DNA from: Gambelia wislizenii | Lineage: Eukaryota > Chordata > Lepidosauria > Squamata > Crotaphytidae | Direction of reading: 5' to 3' | Assembly: GCA_030847615.1 (NCBI GenBank) | Contig: JAUMIR010000001.1 | Span: 183,105,001 to 183,169,000, forward strand | DNA: 64,000 bases | Shown: piece after piece, positions 1-11,164 of the stretch | Layout: each line of letters opens with the position of its first letter | Numbering within the stretch: the stretch's first letter is position 1 | Program-made: the position numbers and the translations under genes | The notes under the pieces: model-generated | The model's input: only the letters and a program-made list of their open reading frames with translations | The model's database searches: none | Told to the model about the DNA's origin: nothing

Positions 1-182
1 GAAACAAATCTAACCATAGCCAAGTTAATGGGAGGAAAATCCCTAGTTATATTTGCTAGAGGTCAGTTGTCAAACTTCCAATTTTTATCAGTAAGCCATT
101 CCTTAGACTTTCTATGTCAAAACTGATGCATACCATTTTCAGAGTGATTTTCAAAACAAACTGTTGAGCCACTTCTTTGAGC

Positions 183-300
183 ATAAGCTATAGAAGATTT
201 TCAGGGAGGAAAATTACTTTTGGATTACAAATCCCCCAAGCCCCCAGCCTCACTCTGGGAGATTCTAGGAGTTGTAGTCCAAAAAATAACTACTGAAGTA
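183..300. repeat. Palindromic MITE-like repeat
   Basis: The segment reads as an imperfect inverted repeat. The left arm carries 'ACTTTTGGATTACAAATCCC' and the right arm 'GGAGTTGTAGTCCAAAAAAT'. The same structure recurs at 18441-18542. It carries no coding capacity. I infer a short non-autonomous DNA transposon; the family is not identified. Confidence 0.5.
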
Positions 301-316
301 TGAAGCTACTGTACTC

Positions 317-803
317 TAGGGATGGAAGGAATATTTAATATTATTCACTTCCTGGTTGAAAAATGGGTTTCTTAATACTCAGTAAACTCAGCTGGTAAGA
401 ATAACACAGAGCTAACAAATAGAGAAGACCAATATTTTCACATAGTTTTCACTGAGTATTCACACATTCCAAAAATATGATTTTACATAAGCAACCCACA
501 TGCATCTCGGGAAAAGTTTTTTTTTGGGGGGGGTGCAGGGCTATAAAACTGTTTTCTGCCAAAGAGCACTGTTTCCAGAAACACACAGTTTTTTGCACAC
601 ACAAATGTATTTCTGGAATTGTTTTATTGCGCAAAACCACATTTTTTTTTTGCACAAAATCACCACATAAGAATTTCAGTGCAGCATAATTTCCTGAAAT
701 ACTTTTTGATGTTTAAATACTGGATATGTTGTGATGGGCAAATTTATTGTGTAGAAATATTTTGTCTTCTCCCACAGCATTTATCATTGCATTTACATCC
801 CTA
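317..803 (+). mobile_element. Non-autonomous hAT-type element, copy A
   Basis: It begins TAGGGATGGAAGGAATATTT and ends TTTACATCCCTA, the same inverted ends (TAGGGATG..) as the better preserved copy at 18889-19434. The interior is AT-rich with repeated 'TTTTGCACA' and 'TTTCTG' motifs. The flanking octamers match at only about 5 of 8 positions, so the target duplication is decayed. Small reading frames inside have no recognisable product. Confidence 0.6.
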
Positions 804-1795
804 TGGTCCCCCAACCTGATCATTGATTATTATGGTGGAATGCAATTCACCCAATACAGGTTTACGATAGGGCTGCACCAGAAGCTCTGAGATTATTATT
901 TTTTTGCATTCTCACAAGGTAAAGCAGACGTAAACTACAGAAACTGCTGATTTTGCTAAATTTAGATAAAACTTTGTCTTATGACTTTCAGAATAAAGGT
1001 AAGCCTAATAAACAAAAAAGTGATTTTAATTAAGTGTTTTTTTCTACAGAAAGCTCTATTGTGTTCAGTTTGATGAATTCTTTTGCTCAGTGTTATACAC
1101 AATCTTGCAGCTGTGAAATGTTGCAAACTAATCAGAGAAAAGAGAAAACACTTCAGTATGATTTAGGTATTCAGAGTCCTCAAATTTCAGTTTATTAAAC
1201 TTTTCAAAAGAGACGAACATCTGAGCTATAAGAGCAATCCTTTAGAGAAGCAGGCAAATGTTTCAGTAATTACACTTGATGTTGGCATCTCCACAATCTT
1301 TTTGACATATTTGCTCTACAAAATATAGTTCTTGAAATATATTATGAAGGCACAATACAAATAAGTAGTTAGATTTCAAAAGAAATGGAAAGCCAGAGAA
1401 AACAGCTCTTGTCACTCCAACTGACTGACTTTGAAATGTCCTCTGATGGGAACACAGAGAATTTTGATCTAATAGATGACATTGGCTCTTAAACTAGAGT
1501 GGAAATGGCAACCTTCATAAATTGAGGATGCCATTGATCCAGTAGATAACTTGAGGAAAATGGAATTGGCCCTCCTTCATGAGACAGGTGTTTATGTGAA
1601 CCATAGCATGGAATGACTCGAAACAGAAGCAATGCCTGTCAGAGAGGCCTCTTCCTGAGCAAAACAAAATGGCAACTTCAGCTCCCGTGGCATGCAGGGA
1701 TGGAGTCTTAAAATGAAGCTTATTATTTTTCCTCTAATAAGCAAGGCTTTAAATAAAAATCAGGATACCTATGTATTAAATTAAATATCTCATAC

Positions 1796-1796
<1 letters not shown>
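804..1796. other. No recognised feature
   Basis: AT-rich DNA without a convincing reading frame, inverted repeat or known repeat signature. Confidence 0.5.

Positions 1797-1842
<46 letters not shown>
1797..1842. repeat. (GAAA)n microsatellite
   Basis: About eleven near-perfect tandem copies of AAAG/GAAA, then degenerating into AAGC units up to about 1870. Confidence 0.95.
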
Positions 1843-2105
1843 CAAGCAAAGGAAAGCATGTAAGCAAGCACCAGTATACCTTTAAAAAACACAGGAGGAG
1901 ACTCTCCCTCTGCCCTTTTCCTTCTCTCCCATATTTAACAGCAGATCAGATGAATAAAAACAGAGCTCCATTTTCCTGTCTTCCCTCTCCCATTTAATCT
2001 CCAGCCAAGTCCCCAATGAAAATAGACACCTGGTGGGACAGAGATGGTAAGAGTGTGTTGTGGGAGACTTTTGGGTAGAAGACAGCAGTGTGTAGGTTTG
2101 TATGC

Positions 2106-2240
2106 TTTTTAATTATTATTTTTTTTGCCGTATATAATGTATTGTTTTAATATGATTTTAATTGTGTTTAAAATGTTATTGCTCTGGTTTTAGGTCCCAC
2201 TTTGGGAGAAAGGTAGCATGTAAATGATAGATAGATCTTC
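2106..2240 (+). mobile_element. L2-like LINE 3' end, short relic
   Basis: The stretch 'TTTTAGGTCCCACTTTGGGA' followed by GAAAGGTAGCATGTAAATGATAG resembles the L2 3' end (..GAGTCCC..GGGAGAAAGGYRGYATATAAAT). No reading frame survives. The alternative is chance similarity in AT-rich DNA. Confidence 0.4.
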
Positions 2241-3383
2241 AGCCGATAAGAATTTCTTCCAGGTACTTAGCAAACAGTCAGGAAGACTTTACAAAAGTAT
2301 ACACCTTTTCCTTCTTCTGCCACAGTGACTAACTGGTGACTGACCCAGTAAATACTATGGAGGTGGTGATTTATAGTAATTGTACTGAATTTATTCAAAA
2401 GATCAGGATTTTCCTGTTCATACTCCTCAACACCTTTCTTTTCCTACAGCCTGAAACACCTATGAAGAAATAATTGCTTAACTTCAATGGCATAATTTTA
2501 ACTGAAGCTACAGATCAAAACAACACTCTGGGACTAGCCATGTAACAAAACTCAAATTAAGAGTAGCTAACTCTCATAATGAAGAAATCATTATATTTGT
2601 GTTGTGCATGTTAAAATTGCTAGGTGTGGGGTGTGGTGTTATGTTGGATTTTTACCAACATTAGTATAATGCTTCTTACACATCTGGATAACAGATGGCT
2701 TTTGTGAGGTCATAATGATTATAAGCAGACAGCTAAGGCTTGTTTGATCTTGGATAGTTTCTCACTCTGGAAAGAAGGCCTATAATATCTTACTTGCTGC
2801 TCATCCCCTGAAGAATGGACAAGGCTTTTGTCTACAGCATCCACTCAATTCAACTGGGACAAACATTGAACATTCAGAGCCCCTGCTATGTTCTGCTTTA
2901 CTTACAAGAACTGAAAGAGGAAGCAATTTTTAATTTACCTGGGTTTATTATAACAAATACTTTGTGCCCTGCCCTAAATCCGCCTGGTTCTACGTTGCTA
3001 AGACTTCTTTTAACTTTTCTGGTTTGCATGAGTGGCAAGGTCATTGTGGCTGTTATGGTTTGTTTTTTTCTTCTTCAGCAGCTAGAGCAATGTTTTGATC
3101 CATATTCTTCAAACCAGTGCATCTCATCCATGATTTTCAACCAGTCTCATTCAATTTGGAGAGGATTTTTTTTTGGGGGGGGGGAGTTCAAAGGTGGAAG
3201 GACATTTGACTGAACTTCTTATGGGTGGGGTTCTTGTGTTTACCTTTATTATGACCACCATGGGCTTGTGGTTTGAGCAGGGTGGGGGATGGGATGACCA
3301 CTTTTGGGTTGAGACACCCTCTCCTGCTTCAGGACCACAAGCTATCTCTGATACCAGATAGCTGAGGAATATGTGTATGAGGA
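2241..3383. other. No recognised feature
   Basis: A 132-codon open frame at 2815-3213 (+) has no recognisable domain and runs into low-complexity T and G runs at 3160-3185, so I do not call it a gene. The remainder is unassigned. Confidence 0.45.
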
Positions 3384-3600
3384 CATTATCACACTACGCA
3401 GTTATAGTGCTTATTATTCCACTTCAACTGCTGTGGCTGCCTCCTGTGGAATTCTGGGGTTTGTAGTTTAGTGAGGCTTAAGAAATCTCTGGCTGAGAAT
3501 ACTAAATGCCCCCCTAAACTGCAAATCCCAGGATTCCACAGGAGGCAGCCAGAGCAGTTAAAGTAGAATAATAGCACTATAACAGTGTAGTGTGACTGAG
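3384..3600. mobile_element. Palindromic MITE (TATAGTGCTATTATTCC type)
   Basis: Long imperfect inverted repeat. The left arm has CACACTACGCAGTTATAGTGC and the right arm GCACTATAACAGTGTAGTGTG; 'CTGCAAATCCCAGGATTCCA' lies in the inner right arm. Relatives sit at 9653-9802, 25940-26059 with 29502-29567, and 29668-29805. It is non-coding and about 215 bp long. The inner sequence resembles the PIF-like MITE at 24384-24605. Confidence 0.7.
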
Positions 3601-3623
3601 AGTACTCTGTCTGTACAACTAGC

Positions 3624-3659
3624 TCTGCAACCTCCATGGATTCTGCAACCTCCATGGAT
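3624..3659. repeat. 18-bp tandem duplication
   Basis: Two exact adjacent copies of TCTGCAACCTCCATGGAT. Confidence 0.9.
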
Positions 3660-3852
3660 TCAATTAAAGACCATGAAAGGTGTCATGAGTTGATTCTCCA
3701 GTGTGTGCTTTTTTTTTTTTCCAGACCAGGAGGCATGGGCATCTGGGGCGTCTGCAGAGTTGCCAAGCAATATGCAGCAGTGAGGGGAAAAACACATGGC
3801 ACTCTCCGTCATCTAAGCTAACCAGCAAAAGAAATTCCAAAGAATGAGACAG

Positions 3853-4350
3853 AGGGTTCATCTACATGGGCCATAATATGCCAGCTCCCCGCCAGCATAT
3901 TCTGCTTGCGGATCAGGCCTATTCCTCCCCTGTTACCTGGATGAAACAGGAGGAAGTCCAGACCAGCATGCCAGCTGGTCTCTGCAGCCAACGCCCATGT
4001 CCCATAACCTGTAGCCAGGAAGCCAGCCCATAGCACACGATCAAGGCCCCCTGAATGTGACCAGCCTTGGTCACATGCTGCAGGACTCCTTCCTGGCTTC
4101 AGAGAATGTGATGTGGGTGGCAGCTGCAGTGATGAGCTGGTGTGCCTGTAAGGTCTCCTGCAGTCACATAGGGCCTGATCAGGGTTTTCTGGAAAGAAGC
4201 ATTTTTCATAGGTGTTTTTAAAAAACATTTTGTTGGGCTTTACCCTTTCTTTGCCCCATCTTTGCCCTGGGTCATGCAGACTGCCTGGCGGTAAAACCGG
4301 CAAAAGCCCTGCATTGTCAGGACTGCAGGGCTCCAAGACGGGGGCACGAT
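3853..4350 (-). mobile_element. PIF/Harbinger-like non-autonomous element, copy 1
   Basis: Copy of a roughly 500-bp family also present at 14161-15966 and 30806-31360. Shared blocks include AGGGTTCATCTACATGGGCC at the end, 'GACCAAGGCTGGTCACAT' in the middle and a terminal segment of type GTAGATGGGCRATWTACCCC. The 172-codon minus-strand open frame at 3818-4336 lies almost wholly inside it and has no known domain. Termini of type GGnCTTGTGTAGATGGGC suggest PIF/Harbinger. Confidence 0.6.
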
Positions 4351-4744
4351 GATGTAGAAAGGCTGTCTAGACAAGACTAGAGAAGGGGAAGCTTCTTTCA
4401 CATAAGAAGAAAACATTCCAGAGATGGGTAGATTCCAGCATAGCCCTATATAAAGTGTGGTAATGGTTGAGAAAAGGTGTGGATTTGTTTTTTGGGGTCA
4501 TGTTTTCACTGCTGTGCCCTGCTCTTGGCTGACATTGTTCTTCTCCCTTTTATAGGACTCCGTATTTGTAACACTCACCTCTGCTTGGGAACTGCACAGA
4601 GGACAGAAGGATGGAGAAGAAATGAGAAGTAGATAGTGAAGTTTTCAATTTTATTCACACAGTCCCTTCATCTCCTCTTCCAAACCCCACAGTCCCTTGG
4701 CTCATCTATGGTTCGTGCTGATGCCACTCCACTTGGGAGTCTAA
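4351..4744. other. No recognised feature
   Basis: No supported gene or repeat. Confidence 0.45.
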
Positions 4745-4965
4745 GGACCTGCCACACTGCAGAAATAATGCAGTTTGGCACCACTTTAACTGCCATGGCT
4801 CAATGCTATGGAATTTTGAGATTTGTAGTTTTGTGAGTTATTTAGCCATCTCTGTCAGAGAGTTCTGGTGCCACAACAAACTACAAATCCCAGGATTCCA
4901 TAGGATGGAGCCATGATACTTAAAGCAGGGTCAAATTGGATTATTTCTGCAGTGTGGCAGCAGCC
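4745..4965. mobile_element. PIF-like MITE (GCCACACTGCAGAAATAATG)
   Basis: Near-palindromic 220-bp element. The left end CTGCCACACTGCAGAAATAA mirrors the right end TTATTTCTGCAGTGTGGCAG. The inner arms are 'AACTGCCATGGCTCAATGCT' and 'CTACAAATCCCAGGATTCCA'. It is the same family as 24384-24605, 29928-30127 and 52231-52672, two of which show 3-bp target duplications. It is non-coding. Confidence 0.8.
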
Positions 4966-6625
4966 ATTGACTTGTTGTGGTGTGGAGTATTTACTGGCCC
5001 AAATGACAATTCTGATGTCTTGTTATGGGAGGAAAATCCAGCCTCCCCAAATAGAAGCAACCCCCTCACAATGAGATTATACGTCACTTTTGCTTTGGAG
5101 CATTATGATAGGCCAAAAAGTGCCATGGGGCATTTTTGTCCCAATACGTTATATTGTCTGGCAAGGGGATAAAAACACCCTGATGTCTATGTTTATTAGA
5201 ATTTCTCCTTTTTTAAAAACTATAGATGTTAAGTGGCTGAAATTTGGCAACTTGTCCACAACAACTTGTCTACAACAGGTTGTAGAGTGCATGCATTCTA
5301 CATCTAGTTCTGTGCAGAATCTGCATCTCTGGAGGACTACAATGTCCCTTTTCTGGTGCAAGAGGGTTAAAGTCAACTTAGAAGCAGGATTTTATGAGAC
5401 CTTGAGGAAAAGGCCTTTCTAAACCTCTAAGCTGGTTTGCATTGTGGGAATTCCTCTTCTTCCGAATTGAACTCTGAATCTTTGATTTTGCTGCACTAGT
5501 AAGTTACCTCTTGGCTGTGATGAAAAATGGGACACATGTCTCACAGGTGCAGTCGTATTCAGAGTCCCCTTGCCAGAGTAGGAAAAATGTCCTTGATAGT
5601 CACAAACAACTAAAAGCTCCTGTAACAGCAATGTAGGAAGCTACTGCTTGAAAAATGTAGATCTGCCTCTGTTCCAAACATTTACAAGGTTATACAATAT
5701 ATCATTTCAGGGCTTGTTTGGAAAAAAGCTGTATGGAACCTGTGTTCTCTGTGTAAGGACTAATATTTGGAAAAATGAGCAAAATTGCCTCATTTTGATA
5801 TAGTAAATTCAGAGTGTCAACATAATTGAAATCATAACCAAATGATTTGCATGATCACATTTTCATATATATCAGAAATAAGTTACTTAAGTCAGTTAGG
5901 AAAAGGAGGGTTTTTTTTGCAGGGTGGTGGGTACAGCGTCCAGAATTGGTCATACTAGCTAGGAGATTTGGGGAGCAGGAGTCCTAAAAAGGAACTTTCC
6001 AAACTTTAGATCAAGGTCTCTGTGTGTGCATGAGATCTGTTATAGAACATAGTGTGCATGAAAATATGTAATTTGGTGCTTGTTTTATGGTTAAAAGGTG
6101 GATCTCGTAAAAAACAGAGAGGTATGATTCAGTTCTTCCCACATGCCATTTGGAAGGAGAGGTCATAAAACTACTTGCATGGAGTTTGGAAAGCCTGGAT
6201 GGAAGCATAAAGAGAGCTGTCTGGGTGTAAAGAGAGAAAGCTGGCAAGGAGGAGGATTTTAGCTCTTTTCTCATATTTAATATATTTTTTGTATTTTATT
6301 GCATTCATGTATTATTCATATGAATAGGATGACTACAATTGTCTAATGGGCAGCAGGGGCCACATGTTGTCATGCTACCCTCTCACCTCCACTGCCTCTG
6401 TGTTCTGCACAGACTTTGGAAGTGTTACTTTGGATTTGAACTCCCAGAATCCCTAACCAGCATTCTAGCGGATTCTGGACAGTGGTGGCACTGGGGTTGG
6501 TGATGCGGAGAGGCCGAACTGCACCAGGTTTGACACTGTCGAGGGGAGGGATGACACCAACCTTAGTGATGCGACAGACTCTCGAGTTTTAGTAAGAAGC
6601 AATATTTCCAAGCTCTGATTCTACA
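4966..6625. other. Unassigned, with small repeat traces
   Basis: Several short open frames show no domain. A small hairpin (ACAACTTGTCTACAACAGGTTGT) lies near 5262-5284. A fragment 'GAACTCCCAGAATCCCTAAC' near 6438 resembles MITE arms seen elsewhere. Nothing else is recognised. Confidence 0.4.
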
Positions 6626-6627
6626 TA

Positions 6628-7048
6628 CAGTAGGACCCCCGTGTCCACGGGGATTGGTTCCAGAGGCCCCCACGAATAATGAAATCTGTGGACAATAGCG
6701 AATGCCCCCGTCACCGTTCCTGCCATGGGAGCGATCCCAAGGGGCGATCCCGGAGGGCGAAGGGAGGCAAGATCTCCTCCTCCCCTCCCTTTGACCCCTG
6801 TCACCATTCCCATTACAGGAGCAATCCCAAGGGGTAATCCTGGGGGGGACAAAGGGAGAAGAGAGGCGAGATCTACTCCTCCCTTCCCTTCACGCCATCA
6901 CCATTCCCGCCATGGGAGTGACCCTGGGGGGTGATTCCAGGGCGAAGGTAAGATCTCTCCTCCTCCCCTCCCTCCCGCCCCCCGCTGTTGCTATCCATGG
7001 AGAACTGAATTAGGAGATGGCAAATCAGCAGATACGGGGGTGCTACTG
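6628..7048. mobile_element. Tigger-like MITE with internal minisatellite
   Basis: Terminal inverted repeats CAGTAGGACCCCCGTGTC and, inverted, CAGTAGCACCCCCGTATC, flanked by TA on both sides as expected for Tc1/mariner-Tigger elements. The interior (about 6723-6990) is GC-rich and holds roughly three tandem 90-97-bp units, each with a 'GGGAGYGAYCCY..GGGGYRATCC' start and an 'AAGATCTCCTCC'-like segment. Open frames across it are products of the tandem repeat. Confidence 0.75.
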
Positions 7049-7504
7049 TATTGTCGGAACAGCGGGAACTTTCTGTACTTGCAGAAACTCCCACATGATT
7101 TAGAAGGCAGCAGAAATTATGGTCAGGGGGATGGAAGTATTGGTGGCACTTTGGAGGTAAGGCTAAAACATGGCTCCACTCACAGTTTCATACTATTTCC
7201 CTGTAGAGATTCAAACGTTGCAGGAAAAGGTGCTGGTTGGTAGTGATGGACTTGGTATGTATGACACCTGGTGCATATAATTTTTTTAACAACCCCCTTC
7301 TCTCTAGAACAAAATTGTTTTCACCCGTACTCACTAATGTGGACCACCTGCCATCAGTAAAAGCTTTCCTTGCTGCCACCACACTTTGGGTGTGGGCAGG
7401 CAGGCCCTTGTATGCCTGCCAGATCTTGTTTGAAGTCTTGCAGGACTGAAAATTATGTGAAACATTGTGTGAGATTGGGTGGACAGGCAGGCAAAGTCAA
7501 CAGC

Positions 7505-8060
7505 CATTGTCGGCCGAAGACTTCTGCTGCCTAGTAGTGGTTCTCTCCCCTAGAGCAGGGGAGAGAAAGGAACCACCACCGTGTGATGGTTTGCCTGCCA
7601 AGAAAGGGTGACCTCATGAGTAAGCAGCATAGTGAAGTGGGGAGGTATGCTGCAATGGCGGTGGTTCCTTTCTCTTTCCGGCCCAGGGGAGAGAAAATAA
7701 CCACTGCCACTGCACCTCCCTGCCATGCTTACTTCACTGTGCTGCTTACCTGGGAATCATCCCTTCTAGGTAGGCATGAACCAGTGCGGAGGTTCATGCC
7801 TGCCCAGAAGGAGTGACCTCCCAAGTAAGCAGCACAGTGAGGCAAGCACGGCAGGGAGGAGCATGCTGCCATGGCAGTGGTTCCTTTCTCTTCTCTGGGC
7901 CAGGGAGAAAAACCATCACAGCTCCCCACCCCCACCATACATACTCGTTCTGCTGCTATCACCCCCTCTAGCCAGGCATGAACCACTGTGGAGGTTCATG
8001 TCTGCCTAGAAGCAGTGCACGCACAGTGAAGTAAGCACAGAGGGGAGTGCAGAGTGCTGG
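7505..8060. repeat. Foldback region of inverted repeats
   Basis: Alternating direct and inverted copies of a few modules: AGTAAGCAGCATAGTGAAGT (about 7619) against ACTTCACTGTGCTGCTTAC (about 7734), then again AGTAAGCAGCACAGTG (about 7824); and GTAGGCATGAACCAGTGCGG beside GGTTCATGCCTGCC. The modules 'GTGGTTCCTTTCTCT' and 'GGAGAGAAA' also recur. The region is non-coding and probably the core of a palindromic DNA transposon; its outer ends are unclear (perhaps 7260 and 8110). Confidence 0.5.
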
Positions 8061-9652
8061 TGACACCTCTTTAAAGGTGTCACCTGGTGCAGTCCAAACA
8101 CTCCACACACCCCTTGTAATACCCCTGCTGACTGGATGTTTATGTAGGAAGGAGGAGCTGTTGCTGTGATTCTATCCCCCAGGCTTATACATATTCAGTG
8201 AATGCATAGAGCCTCTCTTCATTTCAAAGAGGCTTTTAATGCAAAAGAACTCCCTGCCTCTATTCTATATTACCACTCTTCATCCCACAGCTTTCACTCA
8301 CACACCAGCTCCTTCACCCTAGCAGTTGATTTACACACATGACTTCCATCAAGGAAAATACAGGAAAATACAGGATTATTCTACACAGCCAAATTCCTTT
8401 TGTTTCTGTTACTTATTTCTATTATTCTATTCTATTTCCATACACCTTTATGTACACCTTTATTTTCCTGTAGAGAATGCAAGGCAGTCAACAACAAAGA
8501 AAACCCATAAATTAGCAATTTTAAAGCAACCCTGTCAATATAACAAGAAATCAAGTGTAGTAAAACCACCAACTTTTACCCTTTTGTCTCTGGTGCAGCT
8601 TTGCTGCAGAGATGTAATTTGACTCACCCTTGGTGGAATCATAAGTGTCCACTGTTGCACTGTTAATATTGACAGCCTTCTTCCCACTGTCCATCCTTAT
8701 TACTGCTTCTCCAACTTCAGTATCTCCAGGCCTGACAGACAGTGGCCTTGTCTGATGTTAGAGGCCAGAGCTTGTCTGCTAATTGCTAAGCATTCAGCAC
8801 ACATGGGAACCTCCTTTTAGTTCTTCTGCCTCTTCCCACTAAGATTACTGTATAATCATTCCATGGAGAGCAAAGGAATGGCAAAGACCATTATCAGATG
8901 GAGCAAAGATGTATTGCTCACATCTTGCATGCAATAATTAATCTGAAAGGATTTATATTAGGGGAATGCATTTCTTTAGTAACTAAAGAAAAAAAAAGTG
9001 GATAAAAATGAAATGGGAGGGGAGTTTTGGGCCCTCAAACTAGAGCCCTGAAGGCTGCATGTGGCCCATGGGCCATGCTTTTCCCACTGATGCTTCAGTT
9101 ACAGAAAAGATGGCATTCTCAAGGTGTCAGATGGATTGCAATCATCCTTTACCTGTGGCTATGCTGCCTAGGACTTATGGGAGTTGCGTTCCAGCAACAT
9201 TAGGCAGACCCCATGACCCCTATCCCTGAGAGAAAGCATCCCCTTCCTTTCAACAAAAGTATCCTCAGTAGTCTTTCTCACAGATTATACATGCACTGAA
9301 GTAGGTGGTATCACAATGGCAGTCTTTTCTCTTGACCTGTACCCACTTGGGGTCACTTGTGGTATTGAAGGAAGGACACATATGCTGAGGAAAGACCCCC
9401 TTGCACCCACTTCCTCATATATAGCGCTAGACCATAAGAAAGGGCATATGGTCTATGCAACATCCACAATGTTTTTTAGCACAGGCTTCTTCCTCTTCTA
9501 AGCTTGGCTAAAATCACTGATGGGGAAAGGGGCACAGTGGAATGTAAAGCCAACCAAGTCTTCAGGAGTATATTTCCTGGAAAAGGATCTCCCCAATCTA
9601 TCCTCTAGTCCTGGGTCTTAGGCCTTCCAGCTTGCTGGCTAGAGAACAGCTG
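8061..9652. other. Mostly unassigned
   Basis: Contains no supported gene. A segment around 9125-9225 ('TATGGGAGTTGCGTTCCAGC') looks like one arm of a decayed palindromic MITE. The 98-codon frame at 8326-8622 has no known features. Confidence 0.4.
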
Positions 9653-9802
9653 GGGCCCTTCCACACTAAACAGTTATAGGTCTATGATTCCACTTGAACT
9701 GCCATGGCTTCATCCGCTGGAATCCTAGGATTTGCAGATCAGGTAGAGAGACTCTAGTGCTTCACCAGACTACAAACTGGAGGATTCCACAGAATGCTGC
9801 CA
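9653..9802. mobile_element. Palindromic MITE fragment
   Basis: Begins GGGCCCTTCCACACTAAACA with 'CAGTTATAGG..TATGATTCCACTTGAACTGCCATGG', and its second arm has GACTACAAAC..GGATTCCACAGAATGCTGCC. This matches the family at 3384-3600, but the right end is lost. Confidence 0.6.
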
Positions 9803-10019
9803 TGCTTTTCTCTCATCCAGCTCTTCATTGTTTTCTACCTCTTCAGTTGGGGTATGAGGGAGAAGGGTTATGGATTTTTTTTTAAGCTGAAAGTTTTTAC
9901 ACAGTATCAATTTAATGCTGCATTTGCCTGATAATCTCAACATCACTGAGATTCATGCAGCTACATGAGCTTATGTTTCTGGTCAGACGTTGAGAATATA
10001 TGGACATTTTTTGGAAGGG

Positions 10020-10590
10020 TGGCAGAGGAAATATGGTGGGAAATGAAAATTTCTGCAGGTGTAAATGAATGTTATATAGTTATAACGTTCACTGAATGTC
10101 TTATTGATGTAGTATGCCTTTGATTTATGAAGATGTCAATTATTTCACAAACAACTGTCTCATCTATAGCATTTCTGTTACCTTTCCTGAAAAATCCTGC
10201 ATAAATCACTGCCTAGTTGTCACTTCCAGAGAAAAATGTTAAAGTGTGATCTCCACTCTCAAAAGATCCCCAAATTCATTAGATGGAAGGTTTCCTCACA
10301 AATATGTGGAAATCAAGATATATGAGAAGACAGCATGGGCAGCCAGATTTTATGGGAGCCATTTTGGTGCTGCTGGGCCCCATTCCCAACAGAGGCAGTT
10401 CCTCTAAAGACTACAACAGGGGGAGCGAAAGTAAACTGAGACTGGATTCACAATCCTCACGGCAACAGATCAACTCTTGTTAAATGTTGCTTGTTATGAT
10501 TCGTAAAATTGTTTTATTTGTCTGTGTTTTGTGTACACATATAGAACTATATAATACTTATTTAATAAAATGATTTTTTTAAAAACCCTC
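10020..10590 (+). repeat. Unnamed dispersed repeat, copy 1
   Basis: About 450 bp (10020-10472) are nearly identical to 16551-17013, in the same orientation. In this copy the sequence continues through an AATAAA signal (about 10563) to a T/A-rich run near 10590, which suggests a retroposed 3' end. A 66-codon frame at 10283-10483 is present but has no known domain and is disturbed in copy 2. The family is not recognised. Confidence 0.65.
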
Positions 10591-11162
10591 TAAAATGAAC
10601 TGCAACTATTTCTGATCCACTGACATTTAGTTGACTACTCCAGGCAAGAGTCTTAATAAAGATTTAATTCACAAGGTAACATTTTCTTCTCTTTTCTCTT
10701 GTGCATGATAAGAATTTATACCCTCCAACTCTCCCATTTGGCAGGGACAGATCCCCATTTAATCCACTGTCATCCCATATTAACAGTTCCTTTTAAAATG
10801 CCCAATTTCTCTTTCCTCCTTCTACTTTCCCTGTTTGTCGTTAGTTTACTTCAATTGCTGCAAACTGAGTTCAAAGTGGAAAAGTTGCTTGTACTCAGTT
10901 AATTCAGCACGGGGGAGAGGAGAGGGCAGAATCTTGCCCTACCCTGTGGGCTAAGGCGAAAAGCAAAGTGCAGGAGCCTGTCCTAGCTTGGGTGTTCTTT
11001 CTCATTAATAACTTTTGTCATCTTGATCCCACTCTGATGTTGCTTGGCCACACATGTCTTGGTTTTCATCTGTGAAATGCTGGAGGGTATGAGAACTTGA
11101 TTTCTTGTCTTGAACTCTTCTCCAGAACATAGAAAATGCCCTCCTTGCCTCAGATATCTATA
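10591..11162. other. No recognised feature
   Basis: No supported feature between the unnamed repeat and the mariner. Confidence 0.4.
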
Positions 11163-11164
11163 TA

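Noticed and set aside
2815..3213. 132-codon plus-strand frame as a gene
   Set aside because: No domain, ends in homopolymer runs, no splice or promoter context.
3818..4336. 172-codon minus-strand open frame as a host gene
   Set aside because: It lies almost entirely inside a Harbinger-like repeat also found at 14.2 and 30.8 kb, and shows no domain.
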